Source of the DNA: Pyricularia pennisetigena
Lineage: Eukaryota; Ascomycota; Sordariomycetes; Magnaporthales; Pyriculariaceae
Length of the DNA stretch: 64,000 nucleotides
Assembly: GCF_004337985.1 (NCBI RefSeq)
Contig: NC_043743.1
Coordinates: 2,774,543 to 2,838,542, forward strand
Direction of reading: 5' to 3'
Under the pieces are notes generated by a model. The model did no database searches. It saw only the letters and a list, made by a program, of their open reading frames with translations, and had not been told where the DNA came from. Both the position numbers and the translations under genes were made by a program. How positions within the stretch are numbered: position 1 is the stretch's first letter; the number at the start of each line of letters is the position of its first letter. Positions 45,581-56,708 of this stretch are shown here, piece by piece.

Positions 45581-46223
45581 GGTTGTGTTTGTTGCGGTGT
45601 GTGGAAAAGTGAGGAGTGAGGAGTGAGGCTTGGTTACTGAGAGGAGCTTGCGCGTGGTGGAAAGTCGGATAGGTGGCGTGGGTGAAGTCGTGATGGCTGG
45701 GTCGATAAGGTAAGGTTCGGTCTGCGTGTGAAGTTGGGGACAGGATAAAAATCCCGGGGATGACGCCCGCCAGATTCAGGACGCGTTGTGGTGGAGTTGA
45801 AGCTTAAGCACGGCGATTAGATCGCTGCAATGCAGGATCCACCCCATTTTTGTTTGCAAGCTACTCTCCATCGCACCGCGGCGGCGCATTGCGGGGTCAC
45901 TTGCTTTTTTTGCCTGCATATTGACATGATGACTAGCACCAAATGTATGACTGGATATTTGATGCTTTTGATTTATTCCAAATGCAGGAGGGCCAAGAAA
46001 AAATCTTGAGACCAGTTATTTTGTGATTATCGCCCTGGTATCGGTGACTCAGAATATAACTCTTTTGGCCCCGACTCCCATTTTCTACACCCGTTCCTGA
46101 ATACCCCTCTCACAGGCTTCATTCATCCATTTCTTAGTTGCGCTTCTGCCTTGTGTCATACAAGAAGCGTACTCAAGGTTCAAAAATCAGAAAGAAAATA
46201 ACAATACTTCAACCTTTAAAAAA
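45581..46223. other. divergent promoter between CWC21 and CDC123
   Basis: About 640 bp shared by two divergently transcribed housekeeping genes. No gene recognised. I did not identify specific factor sites with confidence. Confidence 0.6.
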
Positions 46224-47552
46224 ATGCCTGCATTTGACAGTGCCACTGCACCTCCGCGGTCCACAGATGATGCGACTACAGAGCAGGCCCCTATGCAGTT
46301 CCCACCTGTCACTAGGGGTCACATCCTGAATTGCTCTTATGATTCATGGTTCCCCAAGTACCGCACCTCATGCCTCAAGTCTCGCATCATCAAACTCTCG
46401 CCCGAGTTTGTCGAATATCTCCGAGAAGACGGCATAACTCTGGCCGATGAGGCTGATGACGACGAGGACGACTGGGAACCTTCGATCCCTACAGGAGTCT
46501 TCAAGGCGCCCCAGCCAGAACCAGGACACGCCCAGGGAGAAGCAGACTCGGATTCTGACGACGAGGAGCAAGATCAACAAGCCCCTGCCAAGCTTCCACC
46601 AAACCGCAGGTTCCCGGAGCTGCACCAGAAAATCAAGGATGAGATTCAACAGCTCGGCGGGGAGGTGGTGCCCAAGCTGAACTGGTCATCACCCAAGGAC
46701 GCCACCTGGATCATGTTGGACAAAAATACGATGCGCTGCACGACTCCAGATGACGTGTATCTGTTGCTCAAGAGCTCGAGCTTCATCAGCCACGACCTCG
46801 AACACGCCTTTGATGGCTGCACAACAGCATCACAGCAGCAGCAACCTACCCAGGGCAGTAGTTCAGCACCAAGCAGCCCTAGACTCGGCTTCCAGCCAGT
46901 ACTAGTACTGCGCCCATATTTCAAGCCGCAGCCCTCGCTCGAGTTCCGCTGCTTCGTCAAGCAGAGGAACCTGGTGGCCATCTCCCAGCGCGACCTTAAG
47001 AACTACGACTTCCTCGATGGCCTGCGGTCCGCCATCATCGCGCGCGTGCGGGAGCTATTCAACAAGGTCCTCCGTTTCACCTTCCCGGACGACTCCTTTG
47101 TGTTCGACGTGTACATCCCCGAGGGCGACGACGACGATGACGACGAGACCGACTGCAGGCTGTCCCGTGCGAGGCTGATCGATATCAACCCCTGGGCTCC
47201 GAGGACGGACTCGTTGCTGTTCGACTGGGAGGAGCTCCTGGACCTGCGGGTGCCGAGACCGGTTCTGGGGACGAGCGGTGGTGCAGAGGTGGGTGGTGAC
47301 GCGCCTGGCTTGGAGAGTCCGAGCGAGACGGACGAGACCACGGATGACGACGAGGACGAGGACGACTTTGAACCCGAGTTGCGGCTCGTCAACAAGGACG
47401 ACCCGATAGAGTCAAACTTCCTCTCATCGCAGTACTCCGCTCATAAGCTACCCAAGGAGGTGGTGGATGCTAGTGCTGCAGGCGAAGGTGGAATGAGGGA
47501 GTTTGCACAGCAATGGAACCAAATGATGGGGGCTAGGAATGGAGGCATTTAG
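46224..47552 (+). CDS. CDC123: CDC123 (D123 family), eIF2 assembly factor
   Basis: Cytosolic ATP-grasp-fold chaperone that promotes assembly of the eIF2 translation initiation factor. Single exon, 442 residues. Landmarks are LNCSYDSWFPKYRTSCLKSR near residue 35, VVPKLNWSSPKDATWIM near 150, CTTPDDVYLLLKSSSFISHD near 170, PYFKPQPSLEFRCFVKQRNL near 235 and LIDINPWAPRTDSLLFDWEE near 315. These are the core blocks of the family, including the Asp/Asn metal-ATP residues of the last block. Three acidic inserts (DDDEDDWEP, DDDDDETD, DETTDDDEDEDDFEP) enlarge it relative to yeast. The ATG follows an A-rich leader and is the first in frame. Confidence 0.96.
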   Translation: MPAFDSATAPPRSTDDATTEQAPMQFPPVTRGHILNCSYDSWFPKYRTSCLKSRIIKLSPEFVEYLREDGITLADEADDDEDDWEPSIPTGVFKAPQPEPGHAQGEADSDSDDEEQDQQAPAKLPPNRRFPELHQKIKDEIQQLGGEVVPKLNWSSPKDATWIMLDKNTMRCTTPDDVYLLLKSSSFISHDLEHAFDGCTTASQQQQPTQGSSSAPSSPRLGFQPVLVLRPYFKPQPSLEFRCFVKQRNLVAISQRDLKNYDFLDGLRSAIIARVRELFNKVLRFTFPDDSFVFDVYIPEGDDDDDDETDCRLSRARLIDINPWAPRTDSLLFDWEELLDLRVPRPVLGTSGGAEVGGDAPGLESPSETDETTDDDEDEDDFEPELRLVNKDDPIESNFLSSQYSAHKLPKEVVDASAAGEGGMREFAQQWNQMMGARNGGI

Positions 47553-48028
47553 TTGGTCCAGCTTGTTACATCCCAATTCAATATAAGTGCCATCCAATCT
47601 TTGCATTTTCCGAATGTCTGCCTGATGTTGGAAGAACTAGCTTCTGATTTAGCCTTATCTATCATAGGCTTTCGCCCAACTTACGGTCTGGTATCTGGAT
47701 GCTTCTCCCCTATCGTCCTTTTGGCCTTCAGGAGCCGATAGTACTTCATCACTCAATATAAGTCTTCCCTTAATAGCACCAATCCTCTCGCGCACTGTCG
47801 TGTATGTCCATTTCAGCTCGTCAAAAAAAGAGTAAAACCTCAAGCCATATATTCATGTTGTTAACAACAACGTCTGCTATGGCTAGGTCGAGCAAACTCC
47901 CCATACCCTGTGAGATCTCCCCAATGTGACAAGATTAGTCAAAACTTCTTCATCTTTTGAAAAGAGACAGGAAAAAGTCGTAAAGAAAGACCTTTCGGCG
48001 GTTTTTGACCTCACCAGCCACAGCCTCA

Positions 48029-48400
48029 GCAGAAGCTAAGCCTCGGCAGCTTCTGCTTCTCCTTGGACGTCACATCATCACCCACGATGACTGTGCACAG
48101 GGCCTCGGCGTGCTTCTCAGCAACAACGCAGACCTCGGGAGCCACTACTTCAAATGCGAGCCTGAGAACTGCAAATCTCGCAGATGGCATACTCGGGCGA
48201 GGCGCCTCAAGACCTGACCTGGCACCCAGCGCGTGGGTCGACAAGGGCTGAATCTCGGTACCCAGACATCGATGTCGTATGCGAAAAGCCTGAAAACCGC
48301 CCCTGCCGCGATGGTCGCTTCAGATGGGTTTTTCCACTCGCATGGAGAAGACTGACAGTGCGAGGTATGAGATGACCATATCGCCGGGTTAACGACGAGG
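48029..48400 (-). pseudogene. probable relic of a class-3 (sn1-diacylglycerol-type) lipase
   Basis: Read leftward, a frame with a stop after EKPI continues through LSTHALGARSGLEA, FEVVAPEVCV and LCTVIVGDDVTS before ending at a stop near 48,029. The spacing and order resemble class-3 lipases: GHSLGAG around the nucleophile, a Pro/Cys-containing strand, then the VVGDDV segment with the catalytic Asp. Here the GHSLG box would read THALG, so the nucleophile Ser would be replaced. No intact N-terminal half is visible. The resemblance is short and remembered, not aligned. An unrelated decayed gene or chance is possible. Confidence 0.4.
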
Positions 48401-50189
48401 CGCCTGTCATCACGGTGGTTCGCGAGAGCATCATCCCTTGCTTCTCGATCTCACCAACCGGTGTCTGCGAGAAGCCAGAAGCCCACGCCCACCGCAGACT
48501 GGCTTGTCTCCAGCCAGCATGGCATGGCTATTTATTGTTTAAAGTGAGCCTCGAGGAGCGCTAGCAACATGAGCTCTTCAACGAGAAAGCTGTTGCAGTC
48601 AAGTGACAGCATTGCCTAGTCGGAACATACCGGTTTTGGGCTCGTTGAAGTTGTGGTCCAGCAGAAACTCGCGGTTCTACGACAGACGCATCATCCACTA
48701 GCTGGGAACCTGGTCCGACACGGCCTTGTAGTCGCCATGATTCAAATCGGGAAGTTTCTTTGATGAACTTGAATTATGTGATAGCTTTAGAGTGCCCTGG
48801 CTCGACGGAAAAGTCTTTTTTCTCTCTGCAGTATTATATTGATAAAGATCGGTTGATATGAGCAGGTCGATCTTGTTCAATGGTCTGACCTTCTTCAATG
48901 GCCTTGGTATACCTGCAAAGTTCATGACAGGTCAGTAAATGAATCTGAAAAGGAGACCAGGTACCACAGCTGCACACATAGTATATCAACAAGCTCTTGG
49001 TCTCAGCCCAATTATTGTTATGAACAGCACTTTTCTCATGGGCCCTCTTGGACCGACTGTCACTTTTGACAAATAAATGTAAGGCTTATTATTTCGGTGG
49101 AATTCGATCGCCATCATCGTATAAGCAAATGATATCACCAAAGTAGTCTACCCTAATGCTGTACACCCTGTCTAGGCCTGTTATGCTGAAGAACGGTTCC
49201 TTGATGATGGCAATTTGTTTTTCATTTTTTTCACGAATAGCTTCGGCGGTCGGGACCAACGACTCTGGAGTCTCGTTGCAAATCTGAGAAACGTTCTTGG
49301 CCCTGCTTGTCTTCGACGACTGCGGACGAGGTGAGAACGCGAATTTTGACTTATCCTCCTCGGCGATGGGTCTTGAGAGCCAGCTCAGACAACCTGATGG
49401 CCCGGAGCATGTGCATAGGTTCGACCAGTGGAGGGTATGGGCGCGGCATCCCGCAGGTTTTCAGGAGACGAATCTTCACATTTTGCTCCGACGAATGGAC
49501 CAAGCTGGAATCAACACGGAAGAAGTAATGTCATTCGAGACAGGTTTGTGATCCAATGTCGCATGGCTTTGAGTCTTTTGTGTCAAATCGAAACCGACCC
49601 ATCAATGGTGTACCCATAAGCCTGTCGAAATTAGGAGCGTCTATGGTTCTGGGTAAAGGATGCCGCGTTTCTCAATGGACAGAAATGAGGGATACTGTAA
49701 CTCTCTATTAACCGAGTGAGGATATATATATATCAGAATTCAACGTTGGGGATAAATTTAGGGAAACCCCATGAAAAGAAATGTTTACAGGGGCGGCTTT
49801 TGGCTTCAAATGCAGTTGAATCCCAACGCTGACCGGCAAGTTCCAAAGTGCAAGCAAATTGGCGACAACGGGAGAATTGAGTGGGGGAACTGCAAGCAAA
49901 CGAACATAGGCTGAGACGAAGCTGACGGCCCAAATCGAACAAGCAGCACACAAGCAACCCAAGGGCAATATCACGAGGGAAATGGGGTAAAATACGAGAA
50001 ACTAATGTAAGTATTATAAGTCTCTTGAGGATCCGGAATCAAATATTAGCTACAAATAAATGCCATTATCAACATCTAGCCTACACCTAAGAGCCGGCGC
50101 AGATATCAAAACACATATTGAGAAACTCCTAGAGGCAGTGTTCGTTATACGAGCAAAGCAAAATGAAAAAAAAAACCCCCCCAAAAAGC

Positions 50190-50375
50190 TCACTAGAGTG
50201 CCTCCATCGGACGGCTCACTCTAGCTACGAAAACCCACTTGAGTTTTACCCGGGGTTCGGGTGCTGAGGTGCAGAAATTCAATTCCCCGCAGGGAATCGA
50301 ACTTCTGACCTCCAGGTAGAATGAGGCTGGACGTCTCCAGGCACTCAAACACCTACACCACTGGGCCCGTTCCCA
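50190..50375 (-). mobile_element. tRNA-derived SINE-like element
   Basis: Read on the minus strand, an A-box-like segment (GGGCCCAGTGGTGTAGG, 50,368-50,352) is followed about 50 bases later by a B-box-like segment (GAAGTTCGATTCCC, 50,305-50,292), the internal RNA polymerase III promoter of tRNA-derived SINEs. No tRNA acceptor stem can be paired and there is no CCA-proximal end, so it is not an ordinary tRNA gene. The tail carries an inverted repeat (CTAGAGTG at 50,193-50,200 with CACTCTAG at 50,217-50,224), then C and A homopolymers on the + strand. SINEs of this kind are known from Magnaporthe (Mg-SINE), but I cannot confirm identity. The element may extend beyond the stated 5' limit. Confidence 0.5.
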
Positions 50376-51927
50376 ATTGACAGCCAGCTCGAAATCGGGG
50401 TTTATCAAGGTCACCGGAGGCCAGGAGGGAGTGTGGTGAGTCATCAGATTTTGGGCGGTGCCGGCTGGCGCCGGTAACCTTTCTCTTGGGGGCAGATAGC
50501 CCCTGAGCGGCTTGAATCGGCACACGGGCCAGGTTGCCATCATCCTCGCGACGAATGGTCGTTTGAGCCTTTTTGAAAGTGTACCCCTAAAGGTCGTTTT
50601 TATTCTTTTGACAACTTTAGGTGACTGAGCAGGTAAATGGCCAGGATAAGTAGCGGTATCTGCTCCAGGGGCAAGGGCCAAGCTTCATGTAGATCTTGCT
50701 TTATGACTATTGCCTTATCCTCGCCAATGTAAGGCAAGGCAGTTGTCGCAAGTTCCAACTGGAGACACTGTCAAGCACAAGGGATCTTGTGGGCACCTAG
50801 ACAATATAATGTAAGCTCTTGGACCATACTCTTCAGTTAGCTATGTGAGACGTGGTAAGGTTGAATGCGAGAGAACGGTCTCAGCTTGGATGAACTGATG
50901 GACGTTTGATATGGCAATAGAAATGGGTAGTGTGCCAGTGGGTATTCCTCGAGGAAAGAGGAACAAAGCAAACACGGGGTATAGAGGTGATCAAAGTATA
51001 TAAACTGTCTTGAGGGAATTCCAAGGCTAGTGGATACTCAGGGGCTTAGAACTTTGATATACTCCCTGAGTGTCCCCCAGCGATACAGAGGCCACGCATT
51101 TCGGGGTTGTCTCTACTCGGCGGTGTGACACTGAACAGGTGGTTTATATAGAGAGTAAATGCCCGTCTGTATTTGTCTTGAAAATAGGAATCTCTTGGCA
51201 AGGTTCTCAGCACCAATGTCACCACATATGTAAAGATGAATTATGGGAGCCTAGAGCCGGAACTGGTCAGTTGCGTTCTATTGCTTCTCGCCAAATAACT
51301 TTTTGGGAATTCTGAATCGTCACAAAACGATGACAGGAATGGTTGCGGAAATGTTGTTGTGTGATATTGTACCCTAGAATTCGAGATGAAGCAAAATCAT
51401 AGACTCAAATGAATGAAGTGACGTTGAAACTTGCGCGTGGGGTGGGCTCTCAATCCGCTTACGTACGGTAAAGTTGGGCTGCACGGACCAAGACCCTAAC
51501 GCCCGTAGCCGGTGGGTACCTTGCGTCTAGATAAGGTACTGCACTGCCGGTTGAGCCCCCACAGTGCATTGGCTCCATCAATTCGTGAGCGCGACCGAGT
51601 TTAGCACCATACCTGCCCCGACATCACCTGGAGGGACAGCTGACACCAGCTGGTTTTCGCATTCATCCTATCAGCAGCAACCACGGCACCTACCCGTTTC
51701 CGATTGCAGATCCAGGGTGCTGGCTGCAGTAAACGTGACACTTCTTTCTATATATGCGACTCGGTATCTTTTCTTGGCGGCTGCATTGAATTGGTTCAGT
51801 TTCCACTAGAAGTCTGTAGCACCGGGAGCAACGGCGGCGGACGGACGGACGGCGGGGGGCACCCAATTCGAAGGGCACCAGAGCACCAGCGGTCCAACTT
51901 GGACAGAGAGCCAGGTTCGAGGCCGGC

Positions 51928-53430
51928 ATGAGTGGTCTTGTCCGCCCCGCCCGAGGCGGACTGAGTGCCCAGAACAAAGTAACGAAACCCCAGTCCTCTT
52001 CGGCCGCACGAAGACAGAACCAGAACCACCATCAACAGCAGCTACTTACCGCAGCCGTGCTCGAGCAACAGCACCAGGCGAACCAGACCAACCCGAGCAT
52101 TCACCATTCGCTGGGCGCACCCAGTGAAGACACAGAACACCTTCAGCTCCATCATCCCCAACTACAAAGCCAACACCAGCACCACTTGGCAATACACCAC
52201 GATCCGCTCGTCGGCGCGGGCCTGGACGATCCAAGCTCTCACACACACGCACACCCCCACGACTTACACGAAGACCACCACCATTCCATAGTAGACCTGG
52301 ATCTGCCCGAGACCGATGACAACCACAAGCCCGACCATACTACGCTACACGACCCGTCCGTTGCAAAGGTTCCAACCGACGTGGACACTCAGTTGACCCA
52401 AAGCATGGACCTGAGCGGCCCTGATGGAAGCCTTCTAGATGGCAACTCGAGCCTGCTGGACGACGGCGGTGCTGCCTATGATTCCCCGCCCGCGGACAGC
52501 CCGCCGGACCACCAATCTGTAGACGCAACATCAGTGGCGCATCATCAGCATCACGCTATTAATAATTTCGATACGTCGATGCGCTCGACTGGGGACATGG
52601 CACGCGTTTCAGGCTACAATGACTACAAAATAGAATCTGCATTAGCAAAGCGTCTATATAAGGAACCCGGTATGCGCCCCGCTCAACAGCGGCGGCCGGA
52701 GCAAATGTTGAATCTCCAGAGGCGCAGCAACGTCGAGGCTCTGTTTGCGCACATAGCAGGTGTGGAGGCACCCTCGCCGTGCAAGAACTGCAGAAAGGGC
52801 CATGGTCCGTGGCATAGTTGCGTTGTGGTTGAGGGGCAGATGTGTGGTGCCTGTGCCAATTGTTGGTTCAATGCTTCCGGAGCCAGGTGCTCTTTTCACG
52901 GTGGGTGGAATCCCTCATCTTGCGCTCAAAAACCGATGCCTCAGTCAGGTTATGTGACCAAGTGATGAGAATCTGATATTGACATATAAGTCTCGTTTGC
53001 AGAGACACGAACCGGTCAAGGCACCTCTAGCTCTCTACACACCACACAACAGCACCCTGGCAACCACTCAATGCAGACGCCTAGTGCACCTTCACCTCAT
53101 GATACATATGGCGTCGGCTCCCCATTGAACCTAGCGCCTCAATCACACAACGGCCTACCCGGCACCATGAACTTCAACTCGTCAGCCATGAATGGCAACA
53201 TGAACCATAGCGGCGGCAGCACCCAGGATGCAGCCGTGCGACTTACCCTCGAGCGCTCGCTGCAGGAGCTCCGCAATGCGGACAGGAAACAGCGCCAGCT
53301 GCTCAAGATTGAGCTGACCACCAAACAGCTGGCCCTGCAGATCGTCGAGTACGAGGATATGGTTGCGCACGAAGGTCGTCAGAACCAACATGATGCTGCC
53401 GCGACGGGCGATGCCGCCGATGGAGCTTAG
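51928..53430 (+). CDS. DUF3716 cysteine-rich domain protein, probable nuclear regulator
   Basis: Two exons, 51928-52900 and 53003-53430, giving 466 residues. The 102-bp intron has donor GTGGGT and joins CSFH to ETRTGQG. Residues 1-230 are low-complexity, rich in His, Gln and Asp (HHQQQLL, DLHEDHHHS). Near residue 285 comes a Cys/His cluster, PCKNCRKGHGPWHSC followed by CGACANCWFNASGARCSFH, which fits the fungal DUF3716 domain and probably binds zinc. After the intron a Ser/Asn-rich linker leads to a predicted coiled coil (RLTLERSLQELRNADRKQRQ, then QLLKIELTTKQLALQI). A zinc-binding, dimerising chromatin or transcription role is plausible but unproven. A further open frame begins right after the stop (see findings). 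Confidence 0.83.
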
Positions 53431-55398
53431 AAAGCTACCACAGGTTTGACCACGCCTACCAAATCCCCGCATCGACTTTGGGGTCAAGCCGGGATTCCTG
53501 CCACTCCAGCCTCAACAGTCGAGGGCGCTTTCCGGAAGGCGCGCCCGCGGTCAAGCCGCCAGAAGAAGCCGAAGAAGCAGGAGAATCAAGAGAATCCGCA
53601 GCGGGTGCTGCTGCAGTATCAGGAGCAGCAAGAGGAGCAGAAGGATTCTTCCTACCTTTGTGACCCTCTGCTATTCCAGAGCAGCTACCAAGATTTTGAT
53701 TATCAGCAACATCATGGCACCCTCAAATTTTATCAGCCGCTTACACCTCTGAGCGACGGCCAGTATTTCGATCAGCAGCAGGAGGCCAATTTCGACTTTT
53801 ACGAGCTGATCACATTTCACAACAGCGAATACCTCGATCCCGAACTGGCCTTGTGTTAATTTCCAAAAGCGGCCATCCGCGCAGCCGCACATGAGACATC
53901 TTTGAGGGCATCCTGGCGCATTTCGTTGATACGCGACATGCAAACGTTAGAACCCATAACGCCTCGATAAGCATGAGGAACCCCGTTTGTTGGTGAACCT
54001 CAGTTTGCTTGGTGTGATTCGGCTTGCCCCTCTAGGGAATACTGCCCCTCGAGCAACGAATGTACAACTAGACCATTGTCAGATTCAACAGAAGCCGAAA
54101 GAGCAAACGGAGTTTGTTGCAAGGAAGTCATTATGGCTCGATGGTATTTTTGCGCAACGATGGGCACTAGGATGGCATTACGATATCGTCCTTCCTTTGT
54201 CTGTTGAATTTATTAAGCGCCAAAAACAGAAACAACGGAAAGCGGCAAAGAAGAGGAAAGATAACCATGGGCGATAGCCCAGACCAAAGGAAAACATCAG
54301 ACGTATACCTTGGTTCCACCCAAAAAGTAATCGACTGATGTCGCGTGTGTGTTTTTTCTTCGTCAGACGAATTTTTTAATCTTCACTAATACTACTTTTG
54401 TGGCTTTTCGATGTGATGTAACCCAATTAAACAGCGTAAAACCAACCCAACAACCAGATCGCAGCCAAGCAGCGACCTTGTAAGAATCTTCTCCCCCTTT
54501 TTGTTGTCCATATGTTCGGATACATCCCAACTTGGAGCAGCTAGACTCTCAAAAGGTTGAGGCGAGCATTCCATCACATCTTTTTCATTCATCTCCCTTC
54601 TTTGCACATCCCATCCTCATTCCCGAGACTTCAAAACGGCTCCTCTCCCCCCGATTATCAAACACTCGTCGGGTTCGTGTTCTTACGGGCCGATCCTGGA
54701 GATCGAGGTCGTCACAAACAGATTACATAGCTATGAGGGAAGGGAAGAGAAACAGAGAGGGGACGATAACCTAAAGATGGAGTTCACCGATCTCGGCGTC
54801 CGTTTCCAGTAGTTTTATCCAAAGGAAGAGGATTTGGTCCCTTGTTCACGCTTTATGTTGATGAGCTTTTTTTGTTTCCTTATTCTCGATTTCAAAATAA
54901 AGCAAAAAGAGAAGGCACATGATCCATTTCGTATCCCACCAAGCTTCTCTCAATCACCACGCCTGCCTCCTAGATCTTTGACAATTGTTACAAAAAAAGG
55001 AGCACATACATCAGGTTGGAAAAAAAATAGGAAACAGAAAAAAAAAAGACAAAAACAAGGACCCCGCTATTATATAGCGTAACCTCGCGCACACGTGCGA
55101 AGTTCAATTGTAAAGGAAACGGATATAGAGAATAGAATAACAGGTTTCAATAAAAAAGAAGAAACAAAGAGAACCGAGATGACCGAAAATTTAATAAATA
55201 GAGATGTTGGCAGAATCCATGGACTTGATTTTCCCGGCTTCTTTGGGTGGAGTACAAGACGCCTGTGACTCCGTTGGCATAGAGGCTCACAAGAGGACCA
55301 GATCGCCTGAGGGCTCGTTGATTATTGATGCATATTGGGTATCCGAGGGAAAAGCTGATAAATGAGGGTTGTAGTGGCGGTGCTTAGCGGCACTGATC
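53431..55398. other. convergent intergenic region with an extra open frame
   Basis: Between the DUF3716 gene and the end of magB. The first 430 bp hold an open frame without an ATG (53,446-53,859, + strand) rich in Gln, Glu and Tyr. The rest is AT-rich 3' flank with short repeats and no recognised gene. Confidence 0.55.
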
Positions 55399-56708
55399 TT
55401 AGATGAGACCACATAGACGGAGGTTCTCTTGTATGATGATGTCTGTTTGGAACAGTTAGCTTTTCCATGCTTGCAATACTTCCACCCACGGGACAATGTT
55501 TCTTACCATTAACAGCCGCCATGACGAAGCGGATCTGTGTGGTGTCTGTGGCGCAGGTGAAATGTGTGTAAATTTGCTTTGTCTCGTGCTGGTTTAAGCT
55601 GACGAATCGGTTGAGGATGTAGTCGCAGGCCGCAGCGTAGTCGTCGCCACCCTCGTAGTCGGGGAAATAGTTCTTCATCGGGCTGATGGGCAGCTTCTCC
55701 TTGAAGCGATCGATCTTGTTCAGGAAGAGAATGATGGAAGTTTTGATGAACCACCTCGAGTTGCAGATGGAGTCGAAAAGTGTGAGAGCCTCCTGCATAC
55801 GATTGACCGTCTCGTCCTCAAATAACAGCTGATCGTACTCGGAAATGGCGACGAGGAAGAGAATCGTCGTGACATTCTCGAAGCAGTGGATCCACTTCTT
55901 TCGCTCAGAACGTTGACCACCGACATCGAACATTCGGTAAGTGAGGTCGCCAATGATGAAAGTCGTCTCAGTAATACCGGTTGTTTTGACACGAGATCGA
56001 AGCACGTCCTGGTCGTTTGGCATGTAGTCCGGAGCAGCGATTCGGGCAATGTTGTCAAAGTAGCTTCAGGGTACGTTAGCATCAGTCAACGTCTAGCAGA
56101 CGGGGGTAGCTGCAGCATAAGGTTTCGTCGAGCCAACGATAAAACCTACTATCTGGCAGAGTCGTTCAGTTGGTATTCCCTTGAACGCTTGAAGCACTCC
56201 TGAACACCGCGGTCCTTCCACAAGGCCTCGATGGCGTTGCCAACCTCGGGTGGCAGAACATCGCCTTCAATCTGAGCAGGCTGCATGAAGATGGTCTGTA
56301 CGTGGTACTCCATCCTTTGGTCCTCCAGAGGCAGCTCTAGCGACTCCATGGCCTCCAAGATGACGCGCATAGACTGTACAGTGTTGCTGAAGATGATTTC
56401 TTTGAAAGATTCGCGCTCATCCCGTGAGTAGCCGCCCTCGTGGATGAGCTTCATCTGCTTGAGAATGGTGGACTTTCCGGATTCACCGGCTCCTGTAGAC
56501 CGAGGGCGTCAGCGACAGAAAAAAAAAAAAAAAAACTTTGGTCGCGGTCATCGCGGTCAATATTCGATGGAAGCTATCGCCTGAACGTACCAAGCAGAAG
56601 CATCTTGATCTCATTGCGCTGTTGCAACCTGTCCCTCTTTAGCTGGTTCTCAATCTCCTCGTTCCGGGCCTTGCCCTCCTTCTCCTCCGTGCTCATTCCG
56701 CAACCCAT
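55399..56708 (-). CDS. magB: heterotrimeric G-protein alpha subunit, group I (MagB type)
   Basis: Membrane-bound GTPase that couples receptors to cAMP and MAPK pathways. In Magnaporthe, MagB is required for normal conidiation, appressorium formation and virulence. Four exons: 56708-56591, 56492-56150, 56063-55507 and 55442-55399, giving 353 residues. Introns are 98, 86 and 64 bp. Intron 1 splits the P-loop, and joining restores GAGESGKST at residues 40-48. Arg178 lies in switch I ([11 protein letters not shown]), Gln204 in [10 protein letters not shown], then NKID and TCATDTT. The N-terminus [19 protein letters not shown] carries Gly2 for myristoylation and Cys3 for palmitoylation. The C-terminus CGLI places a Cys at position -4, the pertussis-toxin-type site. 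All GTPase motifs are intact. Confidence 0.98.

Larger units (their letters stand above)
47553..51927. other. decayed, repeat-bearing interval
   Basis: About 4.4 kb between CDC123 and the DUF3716 gene without an intact gene. It holds a probable lipase relic on the minus strand, an open minus-strand frame of about 130 codons without a start (49,089 upward) and a tRNA-derived SINE-like element. The base composition and broken frames suggest an old insertion and decay zone. Confidence 0.55.

Noticed and set aside
50190..50375. A tRNA gene, suggested by the A and B boxes
   Set aside because: No acceptor-stem pairing could be found, and the sequence continues as a repeat-like tail with a hairpin, so a SINE-like element fits better.
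50193..50681. 162-codon open frame on the minus strand
   Set aside because: It runs through the SINE-like element and has no domain, so it is most likely fortuitous.
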